A stretch of DNA of 7,865 nt from Pirellulales bacterium (GCA_030617125.1 JAUWWA010000066.1:1-7865); one strand, 5' to 3'; shown: positions 1 to 6,804, numbered from the stretch's first letter. Translations and numbers: made by a program. Notes: generated by a model not told the origin, from the sequence alone.

Positions 1-1
1 A

Positions 2-2377
2 TGGTTGTTGGTTGTGGTCCTCGGTCTGCTGTGTCTTTCCGGCTGTCGGCCGTCGTTCGAAGCGGCCGAGCAAGCCGAGCCTTGGCCGTTGTTGGAGCGT
101 GATCCGGCGGAAGACGGCGTCGACATCGATCGCTGGTCCTGTTGGCGAGGTGGGAATCGCTTGGGGATTGCCCGCGGCGGGAGTCCCGCCGTCCACTTCA
201 GCAACACGCGGAACGTCCGCTGGAAAGTTGCCGTCCCCGGCCGGGGCAACTCCTCGCCCGTCGTGTGGGACGACGTCGTGCTGCTGACTTCGGCGATCGA
301 CAAAACGGATCCACCCACGCTCGTCGTCTTATGTTTCAACCGGGCCGACGGCACGTTGCGTTGGGAGGCCGCGGCGGGCAAGGCCGTCGGCCGGACCCAC
401 AACAAAAACGGCTACGCCTCGGCCACGGTGGCCACCGACGGCGAGCGGATCGTCGCCTTCTTCGCAACCACGGGGCTTTTCTGTTACGACTTCTCGGGCA
501 AGCGGCTCTGGCGGGCCGACCTGGGAAACCTCGACCACCAATGGGGAACCGCCGCCAGCCCGCTCCTGCATGCCGATACCGTCATCCAGCTTTGCGACTG
601 CGAAGCGAACTCCTACATCGCCGCCTTCGACGTGCACACCGGCGAGCCGCTCTGGCGAACGGCGCGCACCAGCGAGGGCTGTTGGAGCACGCCCGCGCTG
701 CTCGACGTGAAAATCGACGGCAACCGGCGCACCGAGCTGATCGTCAACGGCGGTAGCGGCGGAAGCAAGAACCATTGGATCATCGCCTACGATCCGGCCG
801 ACGGCCGCGAGCTATGGCGGGTGCACGGCACGAAGGAGTGGGTTATCCCCACGCCGGTTACGTGCAATGGGTTAGTGTACTGTGCCAGCGGCCGCAACGG
901 CCCGATCATGGCTATCCAAGGCGGCGGCGCCGGCGACGCTGCCGGCACGCACGTCGTTTGGAAGACCGTAGCCGGCGGACCGTACATCCCCAGCGGCGTT
1001 GTGTATCGCAACCGGCTTTTCCTGGTGACTGATTCAGGTAGGGCAGTATGCTACAACGCGGGCAACGGCGAAAGGATTTGGCGCAGGAAGCTGCGCGGGC
1101 CGTTTTCGGCCAGCCCAGTTGCCGCCGACGGCCGTATCTACGCGGTCAACGAGCGCGGCACCGTTTTCGTATTTGCCGCCGCCGATGCGTTCGAGTTGTT
1201 GGCACGAAACGAGATGGGCGATCGATGTCTTGCCACGCCGGCCATCGCAGGCGACGAGTTGTTCGTCCGCACCGAGAGCGAACTGTATTGCATTGCCGAA
1301 GCTGCGCCGCCTCCGGCTGCCCGGCACACGGCTGACGACGCCTGGCCGGTCTTCCGCGGCAACCCGCAGGCGACCGGGGTGGCGGAGGGCCGTTTTCCGG
1401 AGAAGCCCGAGCGGCTTTGGACCTTCTCGGTCGACGACGGTGGATTCGAGTCGACCGCCGCCATTGCCGACGGGACCGTCTATGTCGGCTGCCTCGACGG
1501 CAAGCTCTACGCGATCGACCTGATCACGGGCCGGCGGCGGTGGGAGTTCGCCACCGAACTGGGCTTCACGGCCTCGCCCGCCGTACGCAACCGCCGGGTC
1601 TTCATCGGCGATAGCGACGGACGCTTCTATTGCATCAACGCGAAAACCGGCAAACCGATATGGGACTTTCGCACCGAGGCGGAAATCAACTCCAGCGCAA
1701 ATTTCCACGGTAAGAATGTGCTGTTCGGCTCGCACGACGGGTTCCTCTATTGCCTCAGCGCCGAGAGCGGCAAGGTGGTGTGGAAGTACAAGAGCGAAGA
1801 CATGATCCAGTGCAGCCCGAGCATCTCGGGCGATCGGGCGTTCGTAGCCGGGTGCGACGGCAGGCTCACCGTGGTCGATCTGGCCAAGGGCAAGCGGGTC
1901 GCCGACGTGGACATCGAAGCACCCACGCTCTGTACGCCGGCTCTGGCCGGGCGGATGGCCTTCGTCGGCACGACCGGCAGCGTGCTATATGGTGTCGACT
2001 ACCAAGCCGCCAAGGTCATCTGGCGATACGAGAACCCCGAGCACCGCGCCCAATTCCACTCCTCCGCCGCCGTGACGCCGGAACTGGTGATCGTCGGCTC
2101 ACGCGACAAACTGCTCCACGCCGTCGATCGCAAGAGCGGCCGGGCCGTTTGGACGTTTCCAACCAAGGCCCGCGTCGACGGCTCGCCCGTGGTCGTCGGC
2201 GACCGCGTGTTTGTCGGCTCGGCCGACGGGCGGTTGTACGCCTTGGACGTCAAGACGGGCCGGCTGCGTTGGCAGTACGAGTGTGGTGGCTCGATCCTCG
2301 CCTCGCCGGCCATCGCCGCCGGACGCCTGGTCATCGGCACCGACGAGGGCGACGTTTATTGTTTCGGGGCGAAATAG
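2..2377 (+). CDS. Double PQQ-like beta-propeller lipoprotein (5' end outside window)
   Basis: The frame is open to the left edge, so the gene is 5'-partial. A TTG at 5 is the first possible start inside, but the signal peptide would then lack a basic n-region, so the real start is probably upstream. Numbered from that TTG (790 residues), a hydrophobic stretch ends in the lipobox L11-S-G-C14, predicting an exported lipoprotein. Propeller 1 spans about 44-432 and propeller 2 about 446-788, joined by an Ala/Pro linker (433-445). Propeller 2 opens with D-A-W-P-V-F-R-G-N and is built of repeats ending in patterns such as DGRLYALDVKTGRLRW. This is the quinoprotein/BamB-like fold. No PQQ-dehydrogenase catalytic site is evident, so the role is probably scaffolding or ligand binding in the periplasm. 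Propeller 1 is paralogous to the whole protein at 4811-6070. The downstream ferredoxin gene starts 39 bp after the TAG and is probably co-transcribed. Fold is certain; function is unknown. Confidence 0.93.
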   Translation, partial: WLLVVVLGLLCLSGCRPSFEAAEQAEPWPLLERDPAEDGVDIDRWSCWRGGNRLGIARGGSPAVHFSNTRNVRWKVAVPGRGNSSPVVWDDVVLLTSAIDKTDPPTLVVLCFNRADGTLRWEAAAGKAVGRTHNKNGYASATVATDGERIVAFFATTGLFCYDFSGKRLWRADLGNLDHQWGTAASPLLHADTVIQLCDCEANSYIAAFDVHTGEPLWRTARTSEGCWSTPALLDVKIDGNRRTELIVNGGSGGSKNHWIIAYDPADGRELWRVHGTKEWVIPTPVTCNGLVYCASGRNGPIMAIQGGGAGDAAGTHVVWKTVAGGPYIPSGVVYRNRLFLVTDSGRAVCYNAGNGERIWRRKLRGPFSASPVAADGRIYAVNERGTVFVFAAADAFELLARNEMGDRCLATPAIAGDELFVRTESELYCIAEAAPPPAARHTADDAWPVFRGNPQATGVAEGRFPEKPERLWTFSVDDGGFESTAAIADGTVYVGCLDGKLYAIDLITGRRRWEFATELGFTASPAVRNRRVFIGDSDGRFYCINAKTGKPIWDFRTEAEINSSANFHGKNVLFGSHDGFLYCLSAESGKVVWKYKSEDMIQCSPSISGDRAFVAGCDGRLTVVDLAKGKRVADVDIEAPTLCTPALAGRMAFVGTTGSVLYGVDYQAAKVIWRYENPEHRAQFHSSAAVTPELVIVGSRDKLLHAVDRKSGRAVWTFPTKARVDGSPVVVGDRVFVGSADGRLYALDVKTGRLRWQYECGGSILASPAIAAGRLVIGTDEGDVYCFGAK

Positions 2378-2416
2378 GCAACATAACAATCATAATAATG
2401 ATATTCTCCTGTAGCC

Positions 2417-3319
2417 ATGACGACGAGAACCACGATCATCATCTCCGAAGCGTGTGACTCCGATTCGACACGGCCGGCGTTTGTGCACGACCTCGCCGCC
2501 GCGCTGTCGCGCCGGCCGGACGTACAGGTCGTTATGATGCCGCACCTGTACGACCTCGATGCCGACGGGCCAGGCATGCGGCGCTTGCGCTGCGTGCAAG
2601 GCGACATGATCGTTCTCGCATGGCTCTATCCCCGCGCGGCCTACTGGATTCTCAACGCCGGCGGCATCACGGGTCGCATGGGAGACGTACCGTCGGTGTC
2701 TAACGAGCAAGTCGCTTCCGCAGTGGTCGAGCATTCCGACAGCAGTACGGATCGCACGATCTGGTGCCTCGATCTGCGAGAGCACGGTGAGGTCGGCCCG
2801 ATACTCGCAAGGGTCGAACGCATCGTTGGCGTTTCCATCGGCCGACCGACCGCGCCGACCGACCGCGAAGACCGACCGTCCACCGCCGCCGGCGAACACC
2901 GCGTGGAAGAGACCACCCGGCCGCGATGGTACCCGGTCATCGACTACGGCCGCTGCGACAATTGCCTGGAGTGTTTGAACTTTTGCCTGTTCGGCGTGTT
3001 CGGCATCGACGCGTCGGGCCGGATTATGGCGGAGCAGCCCGACGCCTGCCGGGACGGCTGCCCGGCGTGCGCCAGGGTGTGTCCTGCCCGGGCGATCATG
3101 TTCCCCGCGCACAACACGCCGGCCATCGCCGGCGACCCCAGCGCCGCATTGGGCGATTTCAACACCGAATTCGTGCAACTCTTCAACACCCCGAATTCCG
3201 CCAACCTCGCCGCCGCCGAACGCGGCCGGGCACTATCCGAGAAGGCCGAACAAGAGAAGCCGCTCAAGAAAGACGCTCTCGACAAGTTGGTCGACGACCT
3301 GGATGAGATGGAGCTTTGA
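2417..3319 (+). CDS. Ferredoxin-like protein with two [4Fe-4S] motifs and an unknown N-terminal domain
   Basis: A 300-residue protein. The C-terminal part carries two Cys motifs: C180-x2-C183-x2-C186-x3-C190 and C211-x3-C215-x2-C218-x3-C222-P, the pattern of a 2x[4Fe-4S] ferredoxin-type electron carrier. Residues 1-140 begin with an alternating beta/alpha pattern (TTIIIS, then a helix, then VQVVMMP, later DMIVLAWL) that suggests a Rossmann- or flavodoxin-like fold; I do not recognise the family. A Pro/Thr/Asp/Arg-rich linker (about 141-170) contains a DNA tandem repeat. The tail after 230 is polar and charged, ending in an acidic helix. There is no signal peptide or membrane segment, so it should be cytoplasmic, unlike the exported propeller encoded upstream. 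The ATG is chosen because it opens directly into the first beta-strand; there is no convincing Shine-Dalgarno, and the preceding 39-bp spacer is strikingly AT-rich. The redox partner is not in the window. Cluster binding is confident; the pathway is unknown. Confidence 0.9.
   Translation: MTTRTTIIISEACDSDSTRPAFVHDLAAALSRRPDVQVVMMPHLYDLDADGPGMRRLRCVQGDMIVLAWLYPRAAYWILNAGGITGRMGDVPSVSNEQVASAVVEHSDSSTDRTIWCLDLREHGEVGPILARVERIVGVSIGRPTAPTDREDRPSTAAGEHRVEETTRPRWYPVIDYGRCDNCLECLNFCLFGVFGIDASGRIMAEQPDACRDGCPACARVCPARAIMFPAHNTPAIAGDPSAALGDFNTEFVQLFNTPNSANLAAAERGRALSEKAEQEKPLKKDALDKLVDDLDEMEL
2842..2880 (+). repeat. 13-bp tandem repeat, three copies, inside the ferredoxin linker
   Basis: Positions 2842-2854 and 2855-2867 are identical copies of ccgaccgaccgcg. 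Positions 2868-2880 are a degenerate third copy with four mismatches. The unit is not a multiple of three, but three copies make 39 bp and keep the frame. It encodes part of the Pro/Thr/Asp/Arg linker between the N-terminal domain and the iron-sulphur domain, so length changes of three units would be tolerated. Confidence 0.75.
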
Positions 3320-3402
3320 AGGAAGAGACGCCACCTAGTCATTGGGCTGTTTCGCGTCGTTCGTACCTACGTGTCCACATCGGGGGGTGAAATATGTGAC
3401 TA

Positions 3403-3531
3403 ATGCGAAAACCCGACAAGCGTACCCCCTACGCGAGGAGGATTGTCCGATCTGTCGGCGTCCTCGGATTGTCGGAAGATGTTGTAGTACAACAAGTTAA
3501 GGCATTCCACCAATACCAGGCCTTCTTGTGA
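3403..3531 (+). CDS. Possible small ORF, 42 residues, unrecognised
   Basis: ATG at 3403 to TGA at 3529-3531. The peptide starts MRKPDKRTPYARRIVRSV: a basic N-terminus followed by a region with helical character. The nearest G-rich stretch (about 3381-3387) is too far upstream for a good ribosome binding site. It could be a short leader gene of the accessory module, the remnant of a longer gene, or chance. No family is recognised. Confidence 0.15.
   Translation: MRKPDKRTPYARRIVRSVGVLGLSEDVVVQQVKAFHQYQAFL
3480..3494. promoter_or_regulatory. 15-bp palindrome, possible operator
   Basis: TGTTGTA-G-TACAACA has perfect 7-bp arms around one central base. It sits about 140 bp upstream of the DUF4160 start. 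The second gene of that pair encodes an XRE-type helix-turn-helix, a class that commonly binds short dyads near its own promoter, so autoregulation here is possible. It also falls inside the weak ORF 3403-3531. No promoter hexamers were identified around it. Confidence 0.25.
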
Positions 3532-3633
3532 ACTGGATCAGTTGCTGTAAGGTGAGGCTGCAAGTGTAACGGCCATGCGACATTTTTTGCCAAGCACTCT
3601 CTTGCAGATGTCCGATTACGGGGGTATGGTTGA

Positions 3634-3906
3634 GTGGCAAGGATTAAAGCTTTCGAAATCACTGGCGTGTCCTGCTGGTTCCACCCTGACGAGCATGAGC
3701 CACCGCATTTTCATGCCAAGCGAGCGGGAGAATGGGAAGTCAGGGTTCGCTTCCTTGAACCACGAAGCAGAATGCTTCAGTACAAACTTTGGTCGAAGCG
3801 GAGGATGTCGCGCCCTCACTTGAATGCCCTCTACGAGAACGTAGAAACACATCGTGATAAACTGATTGCTCAGTGGGAACGAATCCAGGGAATACACAAT
3901 GCCTAG
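3634..3906 (+). CDS. DUF4160 family protein, putative toxin-like partner
   Basis: A 90-residue protein, full length for this small family. The signature is the His-rich H21-x-P-P-H-F-H-A28 motif following an N-terminal strand (MARIKAFEITGVSCWF). A strand W34-x-V-R-V-R-F and a C-terminal helix ending in HRDKLIAQWERIQG complete the DUF4160 pattern. The GTG start is forced: an in-frame TGA lies immediately before it and no suitable internal ATG exists. A weak G-rich ribosome binding site (3620-3624) precedes it. The TAG overlaps the start of the next gene by 8 bp, implying translational coupling. DUF4160 genes are commonly found next to DUF2442 genes, as here, and such pairs resemble toxin-antitoxin modules, but no biochemical activity is established from the sequence. 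GC content is visibly lower than in the neighbouring core genes, which suggests horizontal acquisition. Confidence 0.85.
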   Translation: MARIKAFEITGVSCWFHPDEHEPPHFHAKRAGEWEVRVRFLEPRSRMLQYKLWSKRRMSRPHLNALYENVETHRDKLIAQWERIQGIHNA

Positions 3907-4768
3907 AGTGTGTGACGTTCTTACAACCTGCGAAGAATACAGTGATCTGTGCAAGCGGATTCTCCGGGATTTCTCACCTTCCAGAGTCAAACACTGGGGG
4001 TTTCGCAATTGGGAAGCCATCGAATGGTCGCGGATTACACTCGATCAGTCTACACCGCTGCTGATCATTTCAAACCTCAAAGACTTTCCTGCGAGACGAT
4101 CCGCCCAACAACCACAACTGGGGCAAAGGAGGCGCAGGCACCTCGTTTTCACGCGAGAGATGCCTTCCGAAGCATTGCCAACGCGCATGGCTCGTTTGAA
4201 TATCCGAGATGATCGCAGGCTGCATATCGCCGCACTGAAAGATCGCAAGACAATTGAAGCGATTATCCGAAGGGCGATCTGTGGTCTTGCGTCTCCCGAA
4301 GATGACCGAATAGTAGATGCTTGGTGGGAAGGAGATGCCTTTGTGGTATTGTCCCCTTCCTTTCAAAGACTATCAATCCCCTTGGCGCGTCTCTCGAGGT
4401 TGATTGGCGCGGATTCGGATTCGATCAGCAAGTACGAGATTGATTCCGACGGTTCCTTTGTCTATTGGCCGCACGCTGACATACACCTAGGTTGGCTACA
4501 GTTTCTCCGCATGGTTGATCCCGCAGCCGTGCTCGCTGCACGAATCAAGCATGAGAAATTCAACCGGCGGTATGGCTCGGCGATTCGCAGCGTCAGGAAG
4601 ACGCAAGGTCTGCGGCAGTCGGATATATCAGGACTAACCCCGAGACAAGTAGGTAGAATTGAGAAAGGCGAATGTCGAGCCACTCTGAACTCACTCACCA
4701 AACTTGCAAAGGCCCACGACCTGAAGCTCAATGACTATCTTTTTCAGCTAGCGGAAAAACTGGGCTAG
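3899..4768 (+). CDS. DUF2442 plus XRE-type HTH protein with N-terminal extension, putative antitoxin or regulator
   Basis: A 289-residue protein. ATG 3899 is preferred over an in-frame TTG at 3866 because it has an AGGGA ribosome binding site (3887-3891) 7 nt upstream and gives a short overlap with the DUF4160 gene. Residues 136-205 are a DUF2442 domain, recognisable by RIVDAWWEGDAFVVLSP and the closing VYWPHADIHLGWLQFL. Residues 222-282 are an XRE/Cro-type helix-turn-helix (YGSAIRSVRKTQGLRQSD, then RQVGRIEKGECRATLNSL). This is the usual architecture of a DUF4160 partner and suggests a DNA-binding antitoxin or autorepressor. Residues 1-130 are an extra N-terminal region that I do not recognise; it is not part of the usual short DUF2442-HTH protein. 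It contains an Arg-rich patch (77-80) and could be a fused domain. The pair lies between two convergent core genes, and this gene ends 42 bp from the stop codon of the minus-strand propeller gene. Confidence 0.85.
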   Translation: MPRVCDVLTTCEEYSDLCKRILRDFSPSRVKHWGFRNWEAIEWSRITLDQSTPLLIISNLKDFPARRSAQQPQLGQRRRRHLVFTREMPSEALPTRMARLNIRDDRRLHIAALKDRKTIEAIIRRAICGLASPEDDRIVDAWWEGDAFVVLSPSFQRLSIPLARLSRLIGADSDSISKYEIDSDGSFVYWPHADIHLGWLQFLRMVDPAAVLAARIKHEKFNRRYGSAIRSVRKTQGLRQSDISGLTPRQVGRIEKGECRATLNSLTKLAKAHDLKLNDYLFQLAEKLG

Positions 4769-4810
4769 GCCTCCTTCGGTTCCATCAATTCCCCGGCCTC
4801 TTCCCGGCGG

Positions 4811-6070
4811 CTACCGGCGCTTGCCAATACAATACAAGAACCGGTCGGACCGCAGCAGCAACTGGCCGCGGCTGACGACCGGCGTGGCGTTGAACGTGCT
4901 GCGGTCGTCCAGGTCGTTTTGAGCGAGTTGTTTCAACTCGGGCCCAACGGCCAGCACCACCGTGCCGCCTTGCCGGCTGACGGCGTAGAGCTTCCCGTCG
5001 GCCAGGACCAACGACGCGTAGACTTTGTCGCCGCCGCCGCGGATTTGCAGCCGCTGCTGGTAGACCAGCTTGCCGGTCTCTGCGTCGACGCAGCAGGCCA
5101 CGCCGCGCTGGCTGACCCAATAGAGGAAGCCGTCGTGGTGCAGCGGCGAGGCGATCTTGGGCGTTTTCTTCAATTTCCACAGGCGGTGCGTTTTGGTCAC
5201 GTCGCCACGGCCGCCACCGCGGACCGCGATGGTCACCGGGGTGCGTCCGCCGGTAATGTACGCCACGTCGCCGTGCGTGACAACCGACGGGCAGACGTAA
5301 TCCGGCACGCTCTCGCACTCCCAAAGCCGCTCGCCGCTCGCCGGATCGAAGGCGAGCACCTTATCTTTCATGCTCAGCACGAGTTCCTGATTGCCGCTGG
5401 GCAGGCGGATCAGTCCGGGCGTACACCACGATTCGACAATCCCGTCGGCTTGCCATGCAACCTTGCCGGTTCTCTTGTCCAGGGCAAAGAGCCTGCCGCT
5501 CTCGACGCACGCGTTGACGATCAGCAGATCGCCGGCCAGGATCGGTGAGGCGGCCGAACCCCAGCTATGCGTGTTCGCCCCGACGCTCCTCTTCCACAGC
5601 AGCTTGCCGTCGATGCTGTAGGCGAATACCCCGGACCGGCCGAAGAAGGCGTACACCGTCTCACCGTCGGTCACCGGCGTGGCCGAGGCGTAGCCGTGCA
5701 AGGCGACGTACCCACGGTACTCCCGCTCGGGCAATCGGGCCTTGATGCCGCGGTTCCAGAGGATTTTGCCAGTGTCGCGGTCCGCGCACACGACATGGAG
5801 CCGCAGATCTTCCTGTTCGCCCGGCTCGTCCTGGTCCAGCCCGTAGCCGCTGTAGCAGGTCAGGAAAATCTTCCCACCCAGCGTGATCGGGCTGGAAGCG
5901 CCGAAGCCGGGCATGGGGGTCTTCCAGACGATGTTCTCCGTGGCGCTCCAGGTGGTGGGCAGGCCGCGGTCGGTGGATATGCCCGAACCATCCGGGCCGC
6001 GGAACCGCGTCCAATCGGCCCCGGCCAACAACCCCACCGACAAACCGATGACACAAAGCGCGCGGTACAT
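4811..6070 (-). CDS. Secreted PQQ-like beta-propeller protein
   Basis: A 419-residue protein read on the minus strand. MYRALCVIGLSVGLLAGA is a signal peptide with an A-x-A cleavage site before D19. The mature protein opens with D-W-T-R-F-R-G-P, the N-terminal motif of planctomycete quinoprotein-like propellers, and continues through one propeller made of repeats such as LFALDKRTGKVAW and VLAFDPASGERLW. It aligns by eye with propeller 1 of the protein at 2-2377: shared GYASAT, WG-S/T-AASP, RGGGRGD versus QGGGAGD, and LYCI near the end. No dehydrogenase active site is evident, so an extracytoplasmic binding or scaffold role is likely. The ATG at 6070 has a purine-rich GAGAGGAG ribosome binding site about 11 nt upstream. 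A dyad at 6121-6145 lies in the promoter region. The gene is convergent with the accessory pair. Fold is confident; substrate is unknown. Confidence 0.92.
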   Translation of the reverse strand: MYRALCVIGLSVGLLAGADWTRFRGPDGSGISTDRGLPTTWSATENIVWKTPMPGFGASSPITLGGKIFLTCYSGYGLDQDEPGEQEDLRLHVVCADRDTGKILWNRGIKARLPEREYRGYVALHGYASATPVTDGETVYAFFGRSGVFAYSIDGKLLWKRSVGANTHSWGSAASPILAGDLLIVNACVESGRLFALDKRTGKVAWQADGIVESWCTPGLIRLPSGNQELVLSMKDKVLAFDPASGERLWECESVPDYVCPSVVTHGDVAYITGGRTPVTIAVRGGGRGDVTKTHRLWKLKKTPKIASPLHHDGFLYWVSQRGVACCVDAETGKLVYQQRLQIRGGGDKVYASLVLADGKLYAVSRQGGTVVLAVGPELKQLAQNDLDDRSTFNATPVVSRGQLLLRSDRFLYCIGKRR

Positions 6071-6120
6071 GATGCAGTACTCTCCTCTCGCGGTTGCAGG
6101 ATTTAACTGTAACCGTCCAC

Positions 6121-6151
6121 GGGTCTCAGAACCGCTCTGAGATCTCTTTTT
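6121..6151. promoter_or_regulatory. Inverted repeat upstream of the minus-strand propeller gene
   Basis: TCTCAGA-accgc-TCTGAGA has perfect 7-bp arms (6124-6130 and 6136-6142), extendable by three G-C or G-T pairs (6121-6123 with 6143-6145). On the plus strand it is followed by a T-run (6147-6151), so it has the shape of a Rho-independent terminator. No plus-strand gene ends nearby, however. Since it sits 50-80 bp upstream of the minus-strand ATG at 6070, an operator in that promoter is an equally good reading. Confidence 0.4.
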
Positions 6152-6712
6152 CCCGGATGGTACAGCACCCTACTTGAATCGGAAACCGTAAAGGCAAGGG
6201 TGTTTTGTGAGCGGCCACAGGTGGGTGGATCGATCGGCCGTCCGGAATCCTCGGCGAGCGTCGTCACCATCACATCGACGCCAAGCCCAACACGCCGGGC
6301 CGCCCTTCGATGATCGCGACGACGCCCAACAGCCGTTTGAGCCCCGGCCCATGCCGGCTGGCCGACCCGAACGGCGCAAGCCCTAGCATAACCGGGAGTG
6401 CGAAGAAATCAAGGTGCCCCCAAGAATTCCCCAGACCGTTATTCCCCGGCTATAAGGCGCAAAAAAATTGGGGCCTTTGACGTGCCACCTTACATAGTGG
6501 CCAGCCGGGCGGTAAGGGCAAGGTAACCGTCCGACCACAATCCGTCAGAGGCCCCACGGGCCAGCTCGTTTGGGAGCGAACACGCCGTTCGCTCAACTTG
6601 TTGGCATTGCATTCCCTGTGCCGGTTGCAAGAAACCTTCGCTCCCGGACCACGCTTTCCGACGCAACTTGTTCAGTAGCAACGACTTGCAGACACGCAGA
6701 CGCCTCTCGGAC
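6152..6712. other. Intergenic region with no supported gene
   Basis: Short open frames exist on both strands (minus-strand frames at 6170-6379 and 6490-6843 among them), but none shows a recognisable protein, a good ribosome binding site or coding-like codon use. It contains a perfect 8-bp hairpin at 6574-6594, a direct repeat of CAACTTGTT (6594-6602 and 6664-6672), and a weak CCCCAA/TTGGGG inverted pair (6418-6423 and 6468-6473). The region may be decayed coding or mobile-element sequence. Confidence 0.5.
6574..6594. repeat. Perfect 8-bp hairpin
   Basis: GAGCGAAC-acgcc-GTTCGCTC, with a 5-nt loop. No T-run follows on either strand, so it is not a standard terminator. One such hairpin per window is close to what chance would give. 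Confidence 0.4.
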
Positions 6713-6781
6713 CGCCGCAGTGACCTCGCGGCTCTCGTCAAAGCAGGTGTACCATTTTGATACACCTGTCGCACTGCGGCG
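6713..6781. repeat. Nested stem-loop with 10-bp outer and 8-bp inner arms
   Basis: The outer arms CGCCGCAGTG (6713-6722) and CACTGCGGCG (6772-6781) are perfectly complementary. Inside them, CAGGTGTA (6744-6751) and TACACCTG (6761-6768) are perfectly complementary around a 9-nt loop. The two stems are joined by an asymmetric internal loop of 21 nt on the left and 3 nt on the right. The nesting makes chance unlikely. The inner dyad also looks like an operator for a dimeric repressor, and a -10-like box follows at 6805. It could be a structured RNA, a protein-binding site or part of a small mobile repeat. Confidence 0.6.
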
Positions 6782-6804
6782 CTACAGCATCGCGGAGAAT
6801 CGCG

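Larger units (their letters stand above)
3320..3633. other. 314-bp intergenic stretch upstream of the accessory gene pair
   Basis: No gene is firmly supported here. Base composition changes from the GC-rich core style to a more mixed one around 3390, which I take as the left edge of the accessory insert. It contains a possible 42-codon ORF (3403-3531) and a 15-bp palindrome (3480-3494). No obvious promoter, terminator or direct-repeat target duplication was found. It should hold the promoter of the DUF4160/DUF2442 pair. Confidence 0.5.

Noticed and set aside
3620..3690. tRNA-Ser-like stretch resembling a D-arm (GGTTGAGTGG) and a CGA anticodon loop
   Set aside because: The anticodon and acceptor stems do not pair, and the same bases encode the conserved N-terminus of the DUF4160 protein.
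3317..4804. Possible terminal inverted repeats of the accessory insert (GGAAGAG-like matches near 3321 and 4800)
   Set aside because: Only about eight matching bases, with no target duplication and no transposase.
5088..5093. Vicinal cysteines (residues 326-327) in the minus-strand propeller, as in PQQ-dependent dehydrogenases
   Set aside because: The surrounding motif does not match the dehydrogenase active site, and no catalytic Asp/Asn/Glu set is apparent.
6170..6379. Minus-strand 69-codon open frame
   Set aside because: Product is a Gly/Arg/Trp-rich mixture typical of chance frames in GC-rich DNA, with no homology I can recognise.
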